NCBI GenBank assembly: GCA_002591745.1
Contig: PDLQ01000025.1
Span: forward strand, 1 to 64,000
Direction: 5' to 3'
Source: Lewinellaceae bacterium SD302
Lineage (GTDB): Bacteria; Bacteroidota; Bacteroidia; Chitinophagales; Saprospiraceae
DNA length: 64,000 nucleotides
Position numbers and translations under genes: made by a program
The notes under the pieces: model-generated
The model's input: only the letters and a program-made list of their open reading frames with translations
What the model was told of the DNA's origin: nothing
Database searches by the model: none
Shown: positions 8,291 through 16,948 of the stretch, piece after piece
Numbering within the stretch: the stretch's first letter is position 1
Layout of the letters: every line of letters starts with the position of its first letter

Positions 8291-9064
8291 TTATCTGCGC
8301 TTAGCGTAGCGGTTCCGGTTGGTATTGGAAAAGGGCGTACATTTTCCTTCGTCGGGGTACATGAAGTATCCTTCGCCAAGCCCGTTGTAGGCACCACCGG
8401 GGTGTTTGGCGCTCCAGTCCAGATTGACCCATACGTACTGGTGGTTGCCGTCGGGGCGGTAAGCCATCTGCCAATCGAAGTCGAGGTAGTAGCGATTAGT
8501 GACGTACTCCGTGAAATCGCCGAGATTGTCCCGTAGGATGAGTAATTCGGGATAGAGGTGCCAACCTGCTTCGAAGCGTTCGCCCACGAGCCTCACCTTG
8601 CAGTCGATAGCCCCCAGGGCGGCGGCCAGGGAGACGCTTCGATCATCACAGTCTCCGAATCGTTCGTCCCAGGCGAATTGGGGAGGGAAGATGACGTCTT
8701 TCCCTTTCGGGTCGTTGTGATAAGCCCAGTTGTTGAAGTGCTGGAATACGTCACAGACTTGGTTGAAATTCAGGTCTCCACGGTGACCGGGAGGAATGAC
8801 GGACCAGGCGCGGCTCTTCATTTCCTGCGGGCGGTAGGCGGCGTAGACCTTTTCGGCGAAGGGCGCGCAACTTTCCTCACTCAGTAGGGGAGGCAGGGAG
8901 TCCAACACCGCTTTCGGCTGCGTTGGTGTGGTGGGCGCGTTCCTTTTATCGCGATGTTCCTTATATACCGGATCGTGCGCCAGGAAAAGGTACATGGCGA
9001 TGAGGAATCCTACGAAGTAGGTGAAGGCCTGAAACGGATCGATTGCTTTGCTTTGCTTTGGCAT
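8291..9064 (-). CDS. Transglutaminase-like cysteine protease-fold protein, membrane-anchored
   Basis: The ATG at 9064 (MPKQSKAIDPF) gives 257 residues with an N-terminal membrane segment (about 10-30, AFTYFVGFLIAMYLFLAHD). The motif ERFGDCDDRSVSLAAAL is the classic transglutaminase-core GDCDD around the catalytic cysteine. Candidate histidine and aspartate partners lie downstream in EAGWHLYPELLI and WVNLDWSAKHPGG. The active site would be on the periplasmic side if the helix is a signal anchor. Substrate is unknown; proteases, peptide cross-linkers and inactive relatives share this fold. Confidence 0.75.
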   Translation of the reverse strand: MPKQSKAIDPFQAFTYFVGFLIAMYLFLAHDPVYKEHRDKRNAPTTPTQPKAVLDSLPPLLSEESCAPFAEKVYAAYRPQEMKSRAWSVIPPGHRGDLNFNQVCDVFQHFNNWAYHNDPKGKDVIFPPQFAWDERFGDCDDRSVSLAAALGAIDCKVRLVGERFEAGWHLYPELLILRDNLGDFTEYVTNRYYLDFDWQMAYRPDGNHQYVWVNLDWSAKHPGGAYNGLGEGYFMYPDEGKCTPFSNTNRNRYAKRR

Positions 9065-9100
9065 GACGTTTTTACCCAACCTTAAGGGGGTAAGTAGCCT

Positions 9101-9186
9101 AGGGGGATAGCACAAAGCGTTTGGCCGGGTTGGCCAAAGTGAACGAGGGGGATATCTTGGGGAAAAGAGGGGACACTTATCCCCCT
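9101..9186. promoter_or_regulatory. Three TATCCCCCT motifs upstream of the transglutaminase-like gene
   Basis: The 9-mer TATCCCCCT occurs at 9178-9186 on the + strand and on the minus strand at 9101-9109 and 9146-9154. Two further copies lie at 11403-11411 and 11419-11427. The cluster fills most of the 173-bp gap between the 649-aa gene and the transglutaminase-like gene. Clustering in two promoter regions suggests a shared operator or promoter box; that function is inference. Confidence 0.5.
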
Positions 9187-9237
9187 AATTATGAGTTTGT
9201 TGGCTTTTTAGACGAATGTTGAAAGCCCAAACGGGCT

Positions 9238-11187
9238 CTAAAAGTCGTGTTGTTGTTCGTCGTATTCGTGTTCCCGCTGAAAATAAGCACGGTGGGTGGG
9301 AATGTCGATATGCCAATTTAAGTCACGGTAGCCTTCCGGAGCGTCCTGAGCGTTGAAGGAGATGACTTTGCCGGGGCTTTTTATGGTGTTGCGGGCGATC
9401 GTAGCGTCAAAATAATCGTAAGCGGCGACATCTACGGGCATCACTTTATTAAGCAGGAAACTATCTATGACACTTCTGACTGTTTTTAAATTTTCGTGTC
9501 TGGCGTGGTAGTAAGCGTAGCCGCTGTAGGTCGATGCTTCCAGCCAGTCCTTAGGAATTAATTCTTTTTTAGCCTTGTTTTCGGACCACTTGCGAAATTT
9601 GCCCTCGTCAGTCTTCTTAACGGGTAAGGTGGCAAATTCATCGTTGAATATTACGCGAGCTACTTTATAGTAGTCATTAGCCTCTCTATAACTGTTATCA
9701 GATTTTTTCGACAATTTGAGGACCAGGAATTTAAGGTAATAGATATCCCGCAGCTCATTATACCACTCGAGGCGGTGATTGGAATCGGTGAATCTTCTCC
9801 GGCTTCTCGGTTTAGATTTAAGTGCTCTAATCTTTTCCATCATTTGAGTGAGATAGATAGTTGCCTCTTCAGTCAACTCATCACGGTATCTTCGGTGGTC
9901 TTCGGGATTCAGGCTGGCGTACCAGATTTGGGGCCCACCCTTTTCACTGCTCGCCTTACTGCCTGCGTATCCCTGTTTCCCTTTTCCGGATCCGTCGAGT
10001 AAATACCGGTAGACAAAATAACTCTCCTGGCAGATGGCTCTAAGATCCGGCCTCAGTTTATCCGTTCTGATCAGTTCGGCTATCTCAATTAATAAGGCGA
10101 GGTAAAGGATTCCCGCAGAATAACCCCTTGGGTGGTTTTCAACTATCTTTTTTCCATTGAAAGTTAATGACCAACGCCTTTCTTTCTTGTCAAAAACAAT
10201 ACTGTTTTCACCACTGGCGAGAACGGGATTTGGGCTCGGTCGGAGGGTGTTTTTTGCGATCGATGCAGGGACCTTTGATCCGGCAGCGTCCGTTTCTGCT
10301 TTCAGGTAATGAATTGGAGATTCCGCATTTCGCTGCAAAACCTCTTCGATGTCTCTGAGCTGGCCCATGGGTAGCAAACATTGCTTGTAACGGATCAGCA
10401 GTGCCTCGGTCTCGCCTTTCAAGATGCCTTTGAGTATTTCAGTGCGCATTTTGAAATACTGACAATCCGCCAGGTCATCATCTAATTTCGGATGGCCGTT
10501 ACGATAGATCGGAAGCTCAAAACTGATTCCGTAATCCGCACTTCCACTAACTTGGAATTCAATTTTGGGAGCGCGGCGCAAACTGTCCAAAAAGGAAGCC
10601 TTATCATCCAGCAGTGTCTCTCCCGTAGTGAGGCTGCGTACCTTAACTTTAAGTGGTTGCAACCAATGGGCGATCGCGCGGATAATGTCCGTTACGAGTT
10701 GGTGTTCCTGTTCATAAGTAGCCAGGGTTGTGATGGAGAAATATTCGGCCAGCCAGATTTGCATCTGCTCGATCAGATTGGCACCGAATTCGAAAAGGTA
10801 ATGTTCGTATAGCCGCTGCAGAAACTCTTGCTCGACCGTTTCTTTCGGAGCCATGAGGTGAAAGCCCTGCAGGCCGGAAAGGATACCAACGGGAACTAGG
10901 TATTGCTCGTAAGGCGAGACAGGAAACTGATTTTCCCGCAGCCAATCATTAATGTCATTACCCGTGAACCGGAGTTCACGGTACTCAAGTAAAATCCGGT
11001 AAAAAGGAGTCTCCGTAAATAGTCTGGCCCGATCATCATCTTGCCCCAACGGACACAGATACAACCGCTGATCGTCTGCTTTTCGCCGAAGTTGCCAAGT
11101 TATAGCGGGCTGGATTAACAGTTTACGGCACTCTTCGGAAGGCAAAGGAAGCCTTGGCCGGGGGAAACGGAGTTGTGTGTTAGACAT
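9238..11187 (-). CDS. Large protein of unknown function (649 aa)
   Basis: No family is recognised. It is soluble-looking, with no signal peptide or membrane helix, and mixed alpha/beta in composition. Residues about 329-375 (IVFDKKERRWSLTFNGKKIV... followed by GILYLALLIE) loosely resemble the small module seen in some bacterial regulators, where a W-x-x-x-x-x-G-K strand precedes an L-x-Y-L-A helix; I regard this as weak. The C-terminal third is rich in charged and aromatic residues. It is transcribed divergently from the 361/854-aa pair across a 328-bp region holding a palindromic element and two TATCCCCCT motifs, and may share regulation with them. Confidence 0.7.
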   Translation of the reverse strand: MSNTQLRFPRPRLPLPSEECRKLLIQPAITWQLRRKADDQRLYLCPLGQDDDRARLFTETPFYRILLEYRELRFTGNDINDWLRENQFPVSPYEQYLVPVGILSGLQGFHLMAPKETVEQEFLQRLYEHYLFEFGANLIEQMQIWLAEYFSITTLATYEQEHQLVTDIIRAIAHWLQPLKVKVRSLTTGETLLDDKASFLDSLRRAPKIEFQVSGSADYGISFELPIYRNGHPKLDDDLADCQYFKMRTEILKGILKGETEALLIRYKQCLLPMGQLRDIEEVLQRNAESPIHYLKAETDAAGSKVPASIAKNTLRPSPNPVLASGENSIVFDKKERRWSLTFNGKKIVENHPRGYSAGILYLALLIEIAELIRTDKLRPDLRAICQESYFVYRYLLDGSGKGKQGYAGSKASSEKGGPQIWYASLNPEDHRRYRDELTEEATIYLTQMMEKIRALKSKPRSRRRFTDSNHRLEWYNELRDIYYLKFLVLKLSKKSDNSYREANDYYKVARVIFNDEFATLPVKKTDEGKFRKWSENKAKKELIPKDWLEASTYSGYAYYHARHENLKTVRSVIDSFLLNKVMPVDVAAYDYFDATIARNTIKSPGKVISFNAQDAPEGYRDLNWHIDIPTHRAYFQREHEYDEQQHDF

Positions 11188-11219
11188 TTGGGTTGAGTGT
11201 AGATGCCGCTTTCTAAACG

Positions 11220-11385
11220 CTAGTGGTCGAGTTCGTAATTACTTAGTCATTAAACGCCGGCAGCGTGGTATTGAACAAGTGGCCGAAAAGCGAGCATAGC
11301 CGTAGCTACGTGAGTTTTTCGGCCAGGAAGTTCAGTGCCGCGATGGCAAGTTAAATGGCTGATTATTTATGAACTCGACCACTAG
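11220..11385. mobile_element. MITE-like palindromic element, 166 bp
   Basis: The outer 15 bp are a perfect inverted repeat (11220-11234 and 11371-11385, CTAGTGGTCGAGTTC). The complementarity continues inward with mismatches, including TGGCCGAAAA facing TTTTTCGGCCA near the middle, so the whole element could fold into one long imperfect hairpin. The terminal CTAG may double as target duplication. It has no ORF and sits in the divergent promoter region, where it could influence either transcript. Confidence 0.6.
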
Positions 11386-11402
11386 ATGCTCGGGTGGGAA
11401 CT

Positions 11403-11427
11403 TATCCCCCTGGCAACTTATCCCCCT
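11403..11427 (+). promoter_or_regulatory. Two TATCCCCCT motifs in the divergent promoter region
   Basis: Copies at 11403-11411 and 11419-11427 are 16 bp apart, each preceded by ACT, about 90-110 bp before the 361-aa gene and about 220 bp before the 649-aa gene start. Confidence 0.5.
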
Positions 11428-11515
11428 AAAGGAATGTGAAAGCCGTTGTTAATAGTTGAATGCTAACTTCACACCTAATATACGGCATTTAGCAATAATC
11501 TGAAACACCGAACAT

Positions 11516-12601
11516 ATGGCCAACCTGGAGGTAGGGAAAAAATCGCAGCAGAACACTACCTCCGAACCGACCAGCGGAGATGCTTTCTTTAAAACCCTCG
11601 ACCGGGATTATCTCATTCTTCTCGCTTGTCTCAAAAGGGATGAAAAGGCATTGTATTGCCCCCACCTTTTTACTAGCAAAGTAGCAATGTGGACCTATCT
11701 GGGACTATTGCCACCAACCGGTGATGAGGCTGCTGAGCCAATCAACCCTCTTGAGGCCGCTACTGAATATATTTGCACCCTCCCCCTCGAATTCTTCGAA
11801 AGTCACCGTGATTCTATCGAACGATATTTCGAGGAAGATTTTTTTACAGCCTGGAGCAGACCAGTAGAGAGAGAACGGCCATTTTACCTGCGAACCCCTT
11901 TACTTATCATCTTATTCCGCAAGCGAGTGGGGCTTGGCGTAGACTTTCTAGAAACTATTGTTAACAATCGCCTGTCCAGCGAAACGGCTAATTATGCTAC
12001 GCAAAAATACCAACTGGTATTAGAATTATTGTTGCTGCAATTTTGCCTGTTGAAGGGCCTCCCGGAGGCCTATTCGTACTTGGCGCAATCGGCGAGCAAA
12101 ACGAAAAATTTACGCAAAAACCATCAGGAAAGCCAGGTGAAAAGTGAGCAGATCGAGCAGATCAAATTTTTCTTCACCCTCTTTCAGCGCTACGTATTCG
12201 ATGATCCTGAGAAGCAGCGCCACCTGCTTTATATATGGCCCGTTCGACTACTGATGCTCGCCGAAACCGCACCGGATAAAGCTTACATCGAGAGCCTTAC
12301 TTTCGAGACACTACTCCGTCAATCTAATATCGGGAGCTCACCCGCTACTGAACAGTTGATTCGGTATGTCTTTACGGATGTATTAAGTGCATTCTGCATC
12401 TATGAGACTAGCGGGAGTTTTAGACCCCAGGCAATTAAAACCCTCAGAAAAGATAAAATTGTCTCAGCGGATGAAAGGTTTTCTCCATCAATATTCTCTG
12501 GAATCATTAACGAAGATTTTGAGGATTTAGCCCTGGAACTCAAAAAGACTGCTTCGAAGTCGCCGAAGTTAGAGATTTCTGAATTGTTGAAATCTCTATA
12601 A
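11516..12601 (+). CDS. Protein of unknown function (361 aa)
   Basis: A soluble, predominantly helical protein with no recognisable domain, signal peptide or catalytic motif. Helices rich in leucine dominate the middle (for example QLVLELLLLQFCLLKGLPEA, about 162-181). One dispersed-repeat copy lies within the frame (11672-11689), encoding TSKVAM. It is followed after 82 bp by the 854-aa gene on the same strand, so the two are likely one operon. Function unknown; the pairing with a large partner suggests a complex. Confidence 0.7.
   Translation: MANLEVGKKSQQNTTSEPTSGDAFFKTLDRDYLILLACLKRDEKALYCPHLFTSKVAMWTYLGLLPPTGDEAAEPINPLEAATEYICTLPLEFFESHRDSIERYFEEDFFTAWSRPVERERPFYLRTPLLIILFRKRVGLGVDFLETIVNNRLSSETANYATQKYQLVLELLLLQFCLLKGLPEAYSYLAQSASKTKNLRKNHQESQVKSEQIEQIKFFFTLFQRYVFDDPEKQRHLLYIWPVRLLMLAETAPDKAYIESLTFETLLRQSNIGSSPATEQLIRYVFTDVLSAFCIYETSGSFRPQAIKTLRKDKIVSADERFSPSIFSGIINEDFEDLALELKKTASKSPKLEISELLKSL
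11672..11689 (+). repeat. Dispersed CAAAGTAGC-core repeat inside a gene
   Basis: ACTAGCAAAGTAGCAATG is read in frame as T-S-K-V-A-M, residues 53-58 of the 361-aa protein. Confidence 0.75.
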
Positions 12602-12683
12602 TTGAACATACAGAACTTTTTGAAAATCTGATTTAATCTAAAGATCGGAGTTAAGACGCGCCGTCGGCTCCTAAAAAGACAGA

Positions 12684-15248
12684 ATGGAAAAAATTGATAA
12701 AGTCAAAGACTTGCGACTGTTTGATAATCTATATCATAATTTAGAAGACCAGTCCGATGTTTCGGAAGAAACTGAGAGTAGACGGATTCACGGAAGTTTA
12801 AAAAAACTGGCCGAGGATGCCCGTTTTTACGAATATTGCCGGAAACATACGGGGAATTCCAGAGCAATTAATGAGGTCTACTTCGACGCTGCCTCGATTG
12901 TTGATATGCTGATTGGTCTTCAGTTAGTGAGTATTAACGAAGAATTACGCGACCAAGAATTCAGATTGTCTTCCTGGCGTGTCCTGGCGATGGCATTTCG
13001 AGGCTGGTTGGGGAAAATTAATTTACTCGGCCCTCATTACGAGGAAATAATTGATCGGATTCAAGAAGACCGTCGGGTATTTCCACTCAAGGAGCAATTT
13101 ACGTATGCTAAAATAAGGCCGCTTCTCTTAGAGGCCACCGGCTTGAGTGCTTTAATTAAGCGGAATTCTAATACTGGCGAATCCAATATCGACCTGAATG
13201 AAATGGATGATTCCGCCGTTCCGGCTTTTGTTGTTACCTATTTTTTAAAGGGTAAAGGGTACTGGAAAAATCGCCTGAAACAATTAAACGATAAGCGAAT
13301 AATTGAAATCACTAAACAAATTGAATACGACGCAGCCGGAGTTATTGAAATGCCCTTGTTCGAAGAGATTCGCGAACAATTGGATTTGCGAAGAAGCAGG
13401 TTGACACAAAGTAATTATGTAGACGCTATTGCGCTTTGTATCCTACAGCAAAAACTTGAGAAAGCACTGGAAGAAAAAAGCCCCATACCTGTCTTTTTTT
13501 CCGATACGAAGAATGTGGACGAGATCATCGAATACTTGCACGACCACTACACGAATAAGAACGAGGCACCTCCGCTGCACGTTTACGACGGGAATAGTAA
13601 GCAGTACATGAGCGTCGTTCGCCAGAGCGATTATTTCGTGATACACGGCATCAGTCACGAATTGGGCAAGGATGAGGATCATCACACCGTAGAGGATTTT
13701 CGCAAGTCGTTAAGCGAATTAAATGCTGCCTTCAATGTGATCCCCTCGCAGGCAACGCCACTGGAACTATTAGAAGAAATTCAACAACTGTCAATTCAAA
13801 ACTTCGCGCTAGGGTTTATTGCCAGTTGGCTAAGCGAAAAGGCGGATGTGGAATTTAAAGAACTGCTGACCGAACGGGATAAAGGCGAACTACAAAGTGA
13901 GGTTGACGAGTATATCGAAAAGCTGCGTGACGATCTCAAAAAGAAAAGCGCTAACGTCATAAATAAAGCAAAGTTTATCCGGGAAATCTGGAGAAACCTT
14001 AAACCTCTGGGTAAATCGATTCGGGAAAACTCGAAACACATTGATACCGATATCATCGAGGAAGACGTGCACATCGATTTCGTAAGGAATGAACTGGAGA
14101 CTCGTTTCGGAATGTCGACCCACGTGTGTGAAGAAATTGAGGCGACCTTATGGGAACTCTATACGCACGCCCGTGAATTACAGGATCTGCAGGAACAACC
14201 AAAAGACCAGAAGGACGATCAACAATTAAACAGCAAGCGCAAAGAATTTAGGCGGGCAATTAAGCGACACACGGTTGGCATAGTATCCAATATTTTGCTG
14301 GCACTGTTTGCCAAAATCGATCAAAAAGACAAAAAACGTAGTTTGGATAACCTGGCCCACGGACTGGGAATTTTATGGATGCTCGATCAATTCGGGTTTA
14401 TTCGTAAAGTATTGCGTAGTTTTTTGAGTACTTATCCCAGAGAAGGTGAAAATGAAGGTCAGGTACACCGCTTTTTTTCACTGTTGAATATCGTTGCCAT
14501 CATCAAGCAATCTGATTTTCCTGATTTGGCCCTGGCGGCCGAAAAGGTAAGCGAGTTGGAAGAACAGATTGAAAAAGAACAGGTTAGCGGGAAGTACCAG
14601 TTGCTGACCGGGCTCACTTACGTGAATTTCCTGCTCTGGGATGCTACACTTACTATGGAGAATGACCTGCAGTGGTATTTCCCGGAAGCTGCCGAAGCCG
14701 TAATTCCAGAACACTTCGGCGGCCAGACCTACGAATGGCTAATCACCGCCAAACGATATGCCGCAGATGCAATCTCTTTGATCGATGAAAGGGTAAAAAC
14801 GACGGAGAAGAGTAATACTCATAAACTTGAATATTATCAGCGCAAGACCGATTACCTGAAAAACAACGAAATCTTCTTTATTATCTATACCGCCGGGAAA
14901 GAGGAACTGATGTCTCCACGTACCCGTAGCCTGATCAACTCCCTGGGAAACGCCATTCGTAACCGCAGAATCGTACAAGGTTTTCGCTTCAGCGATACCC
15001 TCAGTCGCTATCACTTGCGACGTGCCCTGCTATTTTACCTCAACGGGGATAAACTGAAGCTTCGCGCACAGATCGGCCAAGCCAAAGACTATTGCAAAAT
15101 GGCCAAAAAACCTGATCTCAGTCTCCAGCAAGATGCCCTGATCGCAAGATTGAACAGCGAGATCACGGAACTGGAAAGTCTGATCAATGATCCCATTATG
15201 TCTCAGGAATCGAACCGTGAGGCTAGACTTGAAAAGCTTTACGCATAA
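12684..15248 (+). CDS. Large protein of unknown function with possible PIN-like N-terminal region (854 aa)
   Basis: No family is recognised with confidence. The first 300 residues show spaced acidic positions like a PIN ribonuclease fold: VYFDAASIVDML (D68), RPLLLEATG (E150), NYVDAIALCIL (D247) and IPVFFSDTKN (D274), with a long insertion between the first and third. Residues about 390-530 are highly charged helices, possibly coiled coil. The last 300 residues look like helical-repeat (TPR-like) packing. It follows the 361-aa gene and its 3' end overlaps the convergent hydrolase gene by 10 bp. PIN assignment is inference from motif order only. Confidence 0.65.
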   Translation: MEKIDKVKDLRLFDNLYHNLEDQSDVSEETESRRIHGSLKKLAEDARFYEYCRKHTGNSRAINEVYFDAASIVDMLIGLQLVSINEELRDQEFRLSSWRVLAMAFRGWLGKINLLGPHYEEIIDRIQEDRRVFPLKEQFTYAKIRPLLLEATGLSALIKRNSNTGESNIDLNEMDDSAVPAFVVTYFLKGKGYWKNRLKQLNDKRIIEITKQIEYDAAGVIEMPLFEEIREQLDLRRSRLTQSNYVDAIALCILQQKLEKALEEKSPIPVFFSDTKNVDEIIEYLHDHYTNKNEAPPLHVYDGNSKQYMSVVRQSDYFVIHGISHELGKDEDHHTVEDFRKSLSELNAAFNVIPSQATPLELLEEIQQLSIQNFALGFIASWLSEKADVEFKELLTERDKGELQSEVDEYIEKLRDDLKKKSANVINKAKFIREIWRNLKPLGKSIRENSKHIDTDIIEEDVHIDFVRNELETRFGMSTHVCEEIEATLWELYTHARELQDLQEQPKDQKDDQQLNSKRKEFRRAIKRHTVGIVSNILLALFAKIDQKDKKRSLDNLAHGLGILWMLDQFGFIRKVLRSFLSTYPREGENEGQVHRFFSLLNIVAIIKQSDFPDLALAAEKVSELEEQIEKEQVSGKYQLLTGLTYVNFLLWDATLTMENDLQWYFPEAAEAVIPEHFGGQTYEWLITAKRYAADAISLIDERVKTTEKSNTHKLEYYQRKTDYLKNNEIFFIIYTAGKEELMSPRTRSLINSLGNAIRNRRIVQGFRFSDTLSRYHLRRALLFYLNGDKLKLRAQIGQAKDYCKMAKKPDLSLQQDALIARLNSEITELESLINDPIMSQESNREARLEKLYA

Positions 15249-16261
15249 TATCCACTCCGCATCTCTCCGTGCAACCAGTCTTGCTCCACCGGAATGAAAT
15301 AGGCGTGCAGTTCGTGCTCGGCCTGGTAAAATCCGCTGCTGTGGGTAACTGGTTCGGGAGCAATGCCCTGAATTAACCAGTTCATGACGATTTTAGTCAC
15401 CTCCGCCGTACTCAGGTGGTGACCGGCTTTCTCGGCCCGGTAAAGCAAACTGCCCGGCCAGTAACGGTGGTTGCGAATGGCGTTGCTGAAGGACGTAATG
15501 TCGTCATCCGGGTCGTGGATGAGCAAGGCGGGGATATCGGAGAGCCTGGCGGCAATCCGCGCATTATCGAAGGAAGAAAGGCGGCGGCCGGTGCGTTGGT
15601 AGATCAACCGGGTCATTTCCAGGTAGGTACGGCTACTCAGGCCCAGGGCCTTACGGTAGTTGTGAAAAATCCAGCGGGCGTCGGAAAAAACACCCATTAA
15701 GCAAACCCGGTCGGGGCGCAGTTCAATGGGCAAGGCACCAATGGTACCAATCATCCCGCCGCCACCGAAGGAATGCCCTAGGAAATACTTGGCCCGGCCA
15801 AAACGGTGGATCAGTTCCGTCTGCATCCTCACCATCATGGGGTATTCCATCTGCCCCGGATCGCTGTTGCCGTGCCCTCTCGGATCGTAGGCAATCACAT
15901 TCAGGCCGGCCTCCAGGAGGGGAGGGGCGAAGTATCGCCAGCGTCCGGCGTTGTAACCCCAGCCGTAAGCGAGTAGAACGTAAGGCCGGCGATCATCAGC
16001 CTTGCTACTTTGAAGCCATGAATCTCTCGAAAATTCTCCGTAAGAAGACCAACCGTACACCGCTAAACGCTTCTCCTCAAAATCAAAATCCAACCGGCTA
16101 GCCGTTTCCAGGAACTTTGCTTCTTTGTCCCGGATACGCGGCTTAGGTGGTGTCGCAAAGACCCGAAAGGCTAACCGACCACCGGCCCTGGGCGCGAAAA
16201 AACTGACCAAATTAATGCCCGCCCCGATGGAACGCAGCAACAATTTTTTCGGATTGATCAT
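15239..16261 (-). CDS. Alpha/beta-hydrolase family protein
   Basis: The ATG at 16261 gives 340 residues; the longer frame to 16534 only overlaps the TetR gene. The nucleophile elbow GHSFGGGG, the strand NVIAYDPRGHGNS and the late aspartate/histidine region (LLIHDPDDDITSF...AGHHLS) fit the alpha/beta-hydrolase triad. An N-terminal hydrophobic part may associate with membrane. Its start codon overlaps the TetR stop (ATGA), so translation is coupled and TetR probably controls it. A dispersed-repeat copy is read in frame as WLQSSKA (16002-16018). Substrate unknown. Confidence 0.85.
   Translation of the reverse strand: MINPKKLLLRSIGAGINLVSFFAPRAGGRLAFRVFATPPKPRIRDKEAKFLETASRLDFDFEEKRLAVYGWSSYGEFSRDSWLQSSKADDRRPYVLLAYGWGYNAGRWRYFAPPLLEAGLNVIAYDPRGHGNSDPGQMEYPMMVRMQTELIHRFGRAKYFLGHSFGGGGMIGTIGALPIELRPDRVCLMGVFSDARWIFHNYRKALGLSSRTYLEMTRLIYQRTGRRLSSFDNARIAARLSDIPALLIHDPDDDITSFSNAIRNHRYWPGSLLYRAEKAGHHLSTAEVTKIVMNWLIQGIAPEPVTHSSGFYQAEHELHAYFIPVEQDWLHGEMRSGYYA
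16002..16018 (-). repeat. Dispersed CAAAGTAGC-core repeat inside the hydrolase gene
   Basis: TTGCTACTTTGAAGCCA on the + strand, read on the minus strand as W-L-Q-S-S-K, in a segment just before the first core beta strand. It looks like an added linker. Confidence 0.75.
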
Positions 16262-16833
16262 GCTTGGGTGATTTTTACGGGCAGCTCGAGTTGCTCCAGT
16301 ACGCGGCTTTTTAATCGTTCCCAGTGGCTGGGGTCGCGATCCAGTTGAAAGAGGAGCATGCTGCCCTCGTAATCGATGAAGTAACGGTAGGCGCGCTCGC
16401 GGGCTTCGGCGGTGGAAAAGCGTTCGGCGAGCATTTCGGTCATCGCTTTCAGCCAGTCCTGCAGAAAAAATTTCAGCTCCGTTTGAAAGGGCCGCTCCTG
16501 GTTGGTTTCCAGAATGGTGTTGGCGAAAAAGCAACCGCGCTGGTCAATCGAAGCCAGTTTGGCCTGGCGACGCATCATTTTTAGTAACCTTTCTTCCAGT
16601 GAACTTTCCTCCTTGGCGACGTCTAGTACGTAAGTCTGATAAGACTCCCTGGCGAAACCGAGAACGGCCCGCATCAACCCTTCCTTACTGCCGAAGTGGT
16701 ACAGAAGACCCGCTTTGCCCAGCCCCACGGCGGTAGCAGCGGTTTGTAGCGAAGTAGCGTTGTAGCCATCGCGGTGAAAAATACTCCAGCAAATCTTAAG
16801 GATCTCTTCGCGAGGTATCTTGGTTTTCGGCAT
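16258..16833 (-). CDS. TetR-family transcriptional regulator
   Basis: A 191-residue repressor. The N-terminal helix-turn-helix (about 8-55: EEILKICWSIFHRDGYNATSLQTAATAVGLGKAGLLYHFGSKEGL) is the standard TetR DNA-binding domain; the C-terminal ligand domain contains a typical ...LEERLLKMMRRQAKLAS... helix series. A palindromic operator lies just upstream. It is coupled to the alpha/beta-hydrolase by a 4-bp ATGA overlap and diverges from a barrel-protein gene, both likely targets. Confidence 0.93.
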   Translation of the reverse strand: MPKTKIPREEILKICWSIFHRDGYNATSLQTAATAVGLGKAGLLYHFGSKEGLMRAVLGFARESYQTYVLDVAKEESSLEERLLKMMRRQAKLASIDQRGCFFANTILETNQERPFQTELKFFLQDWLKAMTEMLAERFSTAEARERAYRYFIDYEGSMLLFQLDRDPSHWERLKSRVLEQLELPVKITQA

Positions 16834-16843
16834 GTTGATTTAT

Positions 16844-16867
16844 TTTACCAACCGGTTGGTTGGTAAA
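16844..16867. promoter_or_regulatory. Predicted TetR operator
   Basis: TTTACCAACC (16844-16853) and GGTTGGTAAA (16858-16867) form a perfect palindrome around GGTT. The position, 11 bp upstream of the tetR start codon, suits autorepression and control of the divergent gene at 16949. Confidence 0.85.
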
Positions 16868-16948
16868 GGTAAGATAAATTTTGCATTTAGATAGGGGGTG
16901 GGGTAGATTGTCGTCATCTGAATAGCGTAACCTCAAGAAATCCACACG

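Noticed and set aside
15239-15248. Overlap as evidence of a frameshift in the 854-aa gene
   Set aside because: Both reading frames are intact and convergent; a 10-bp tail overlap is ordinary.
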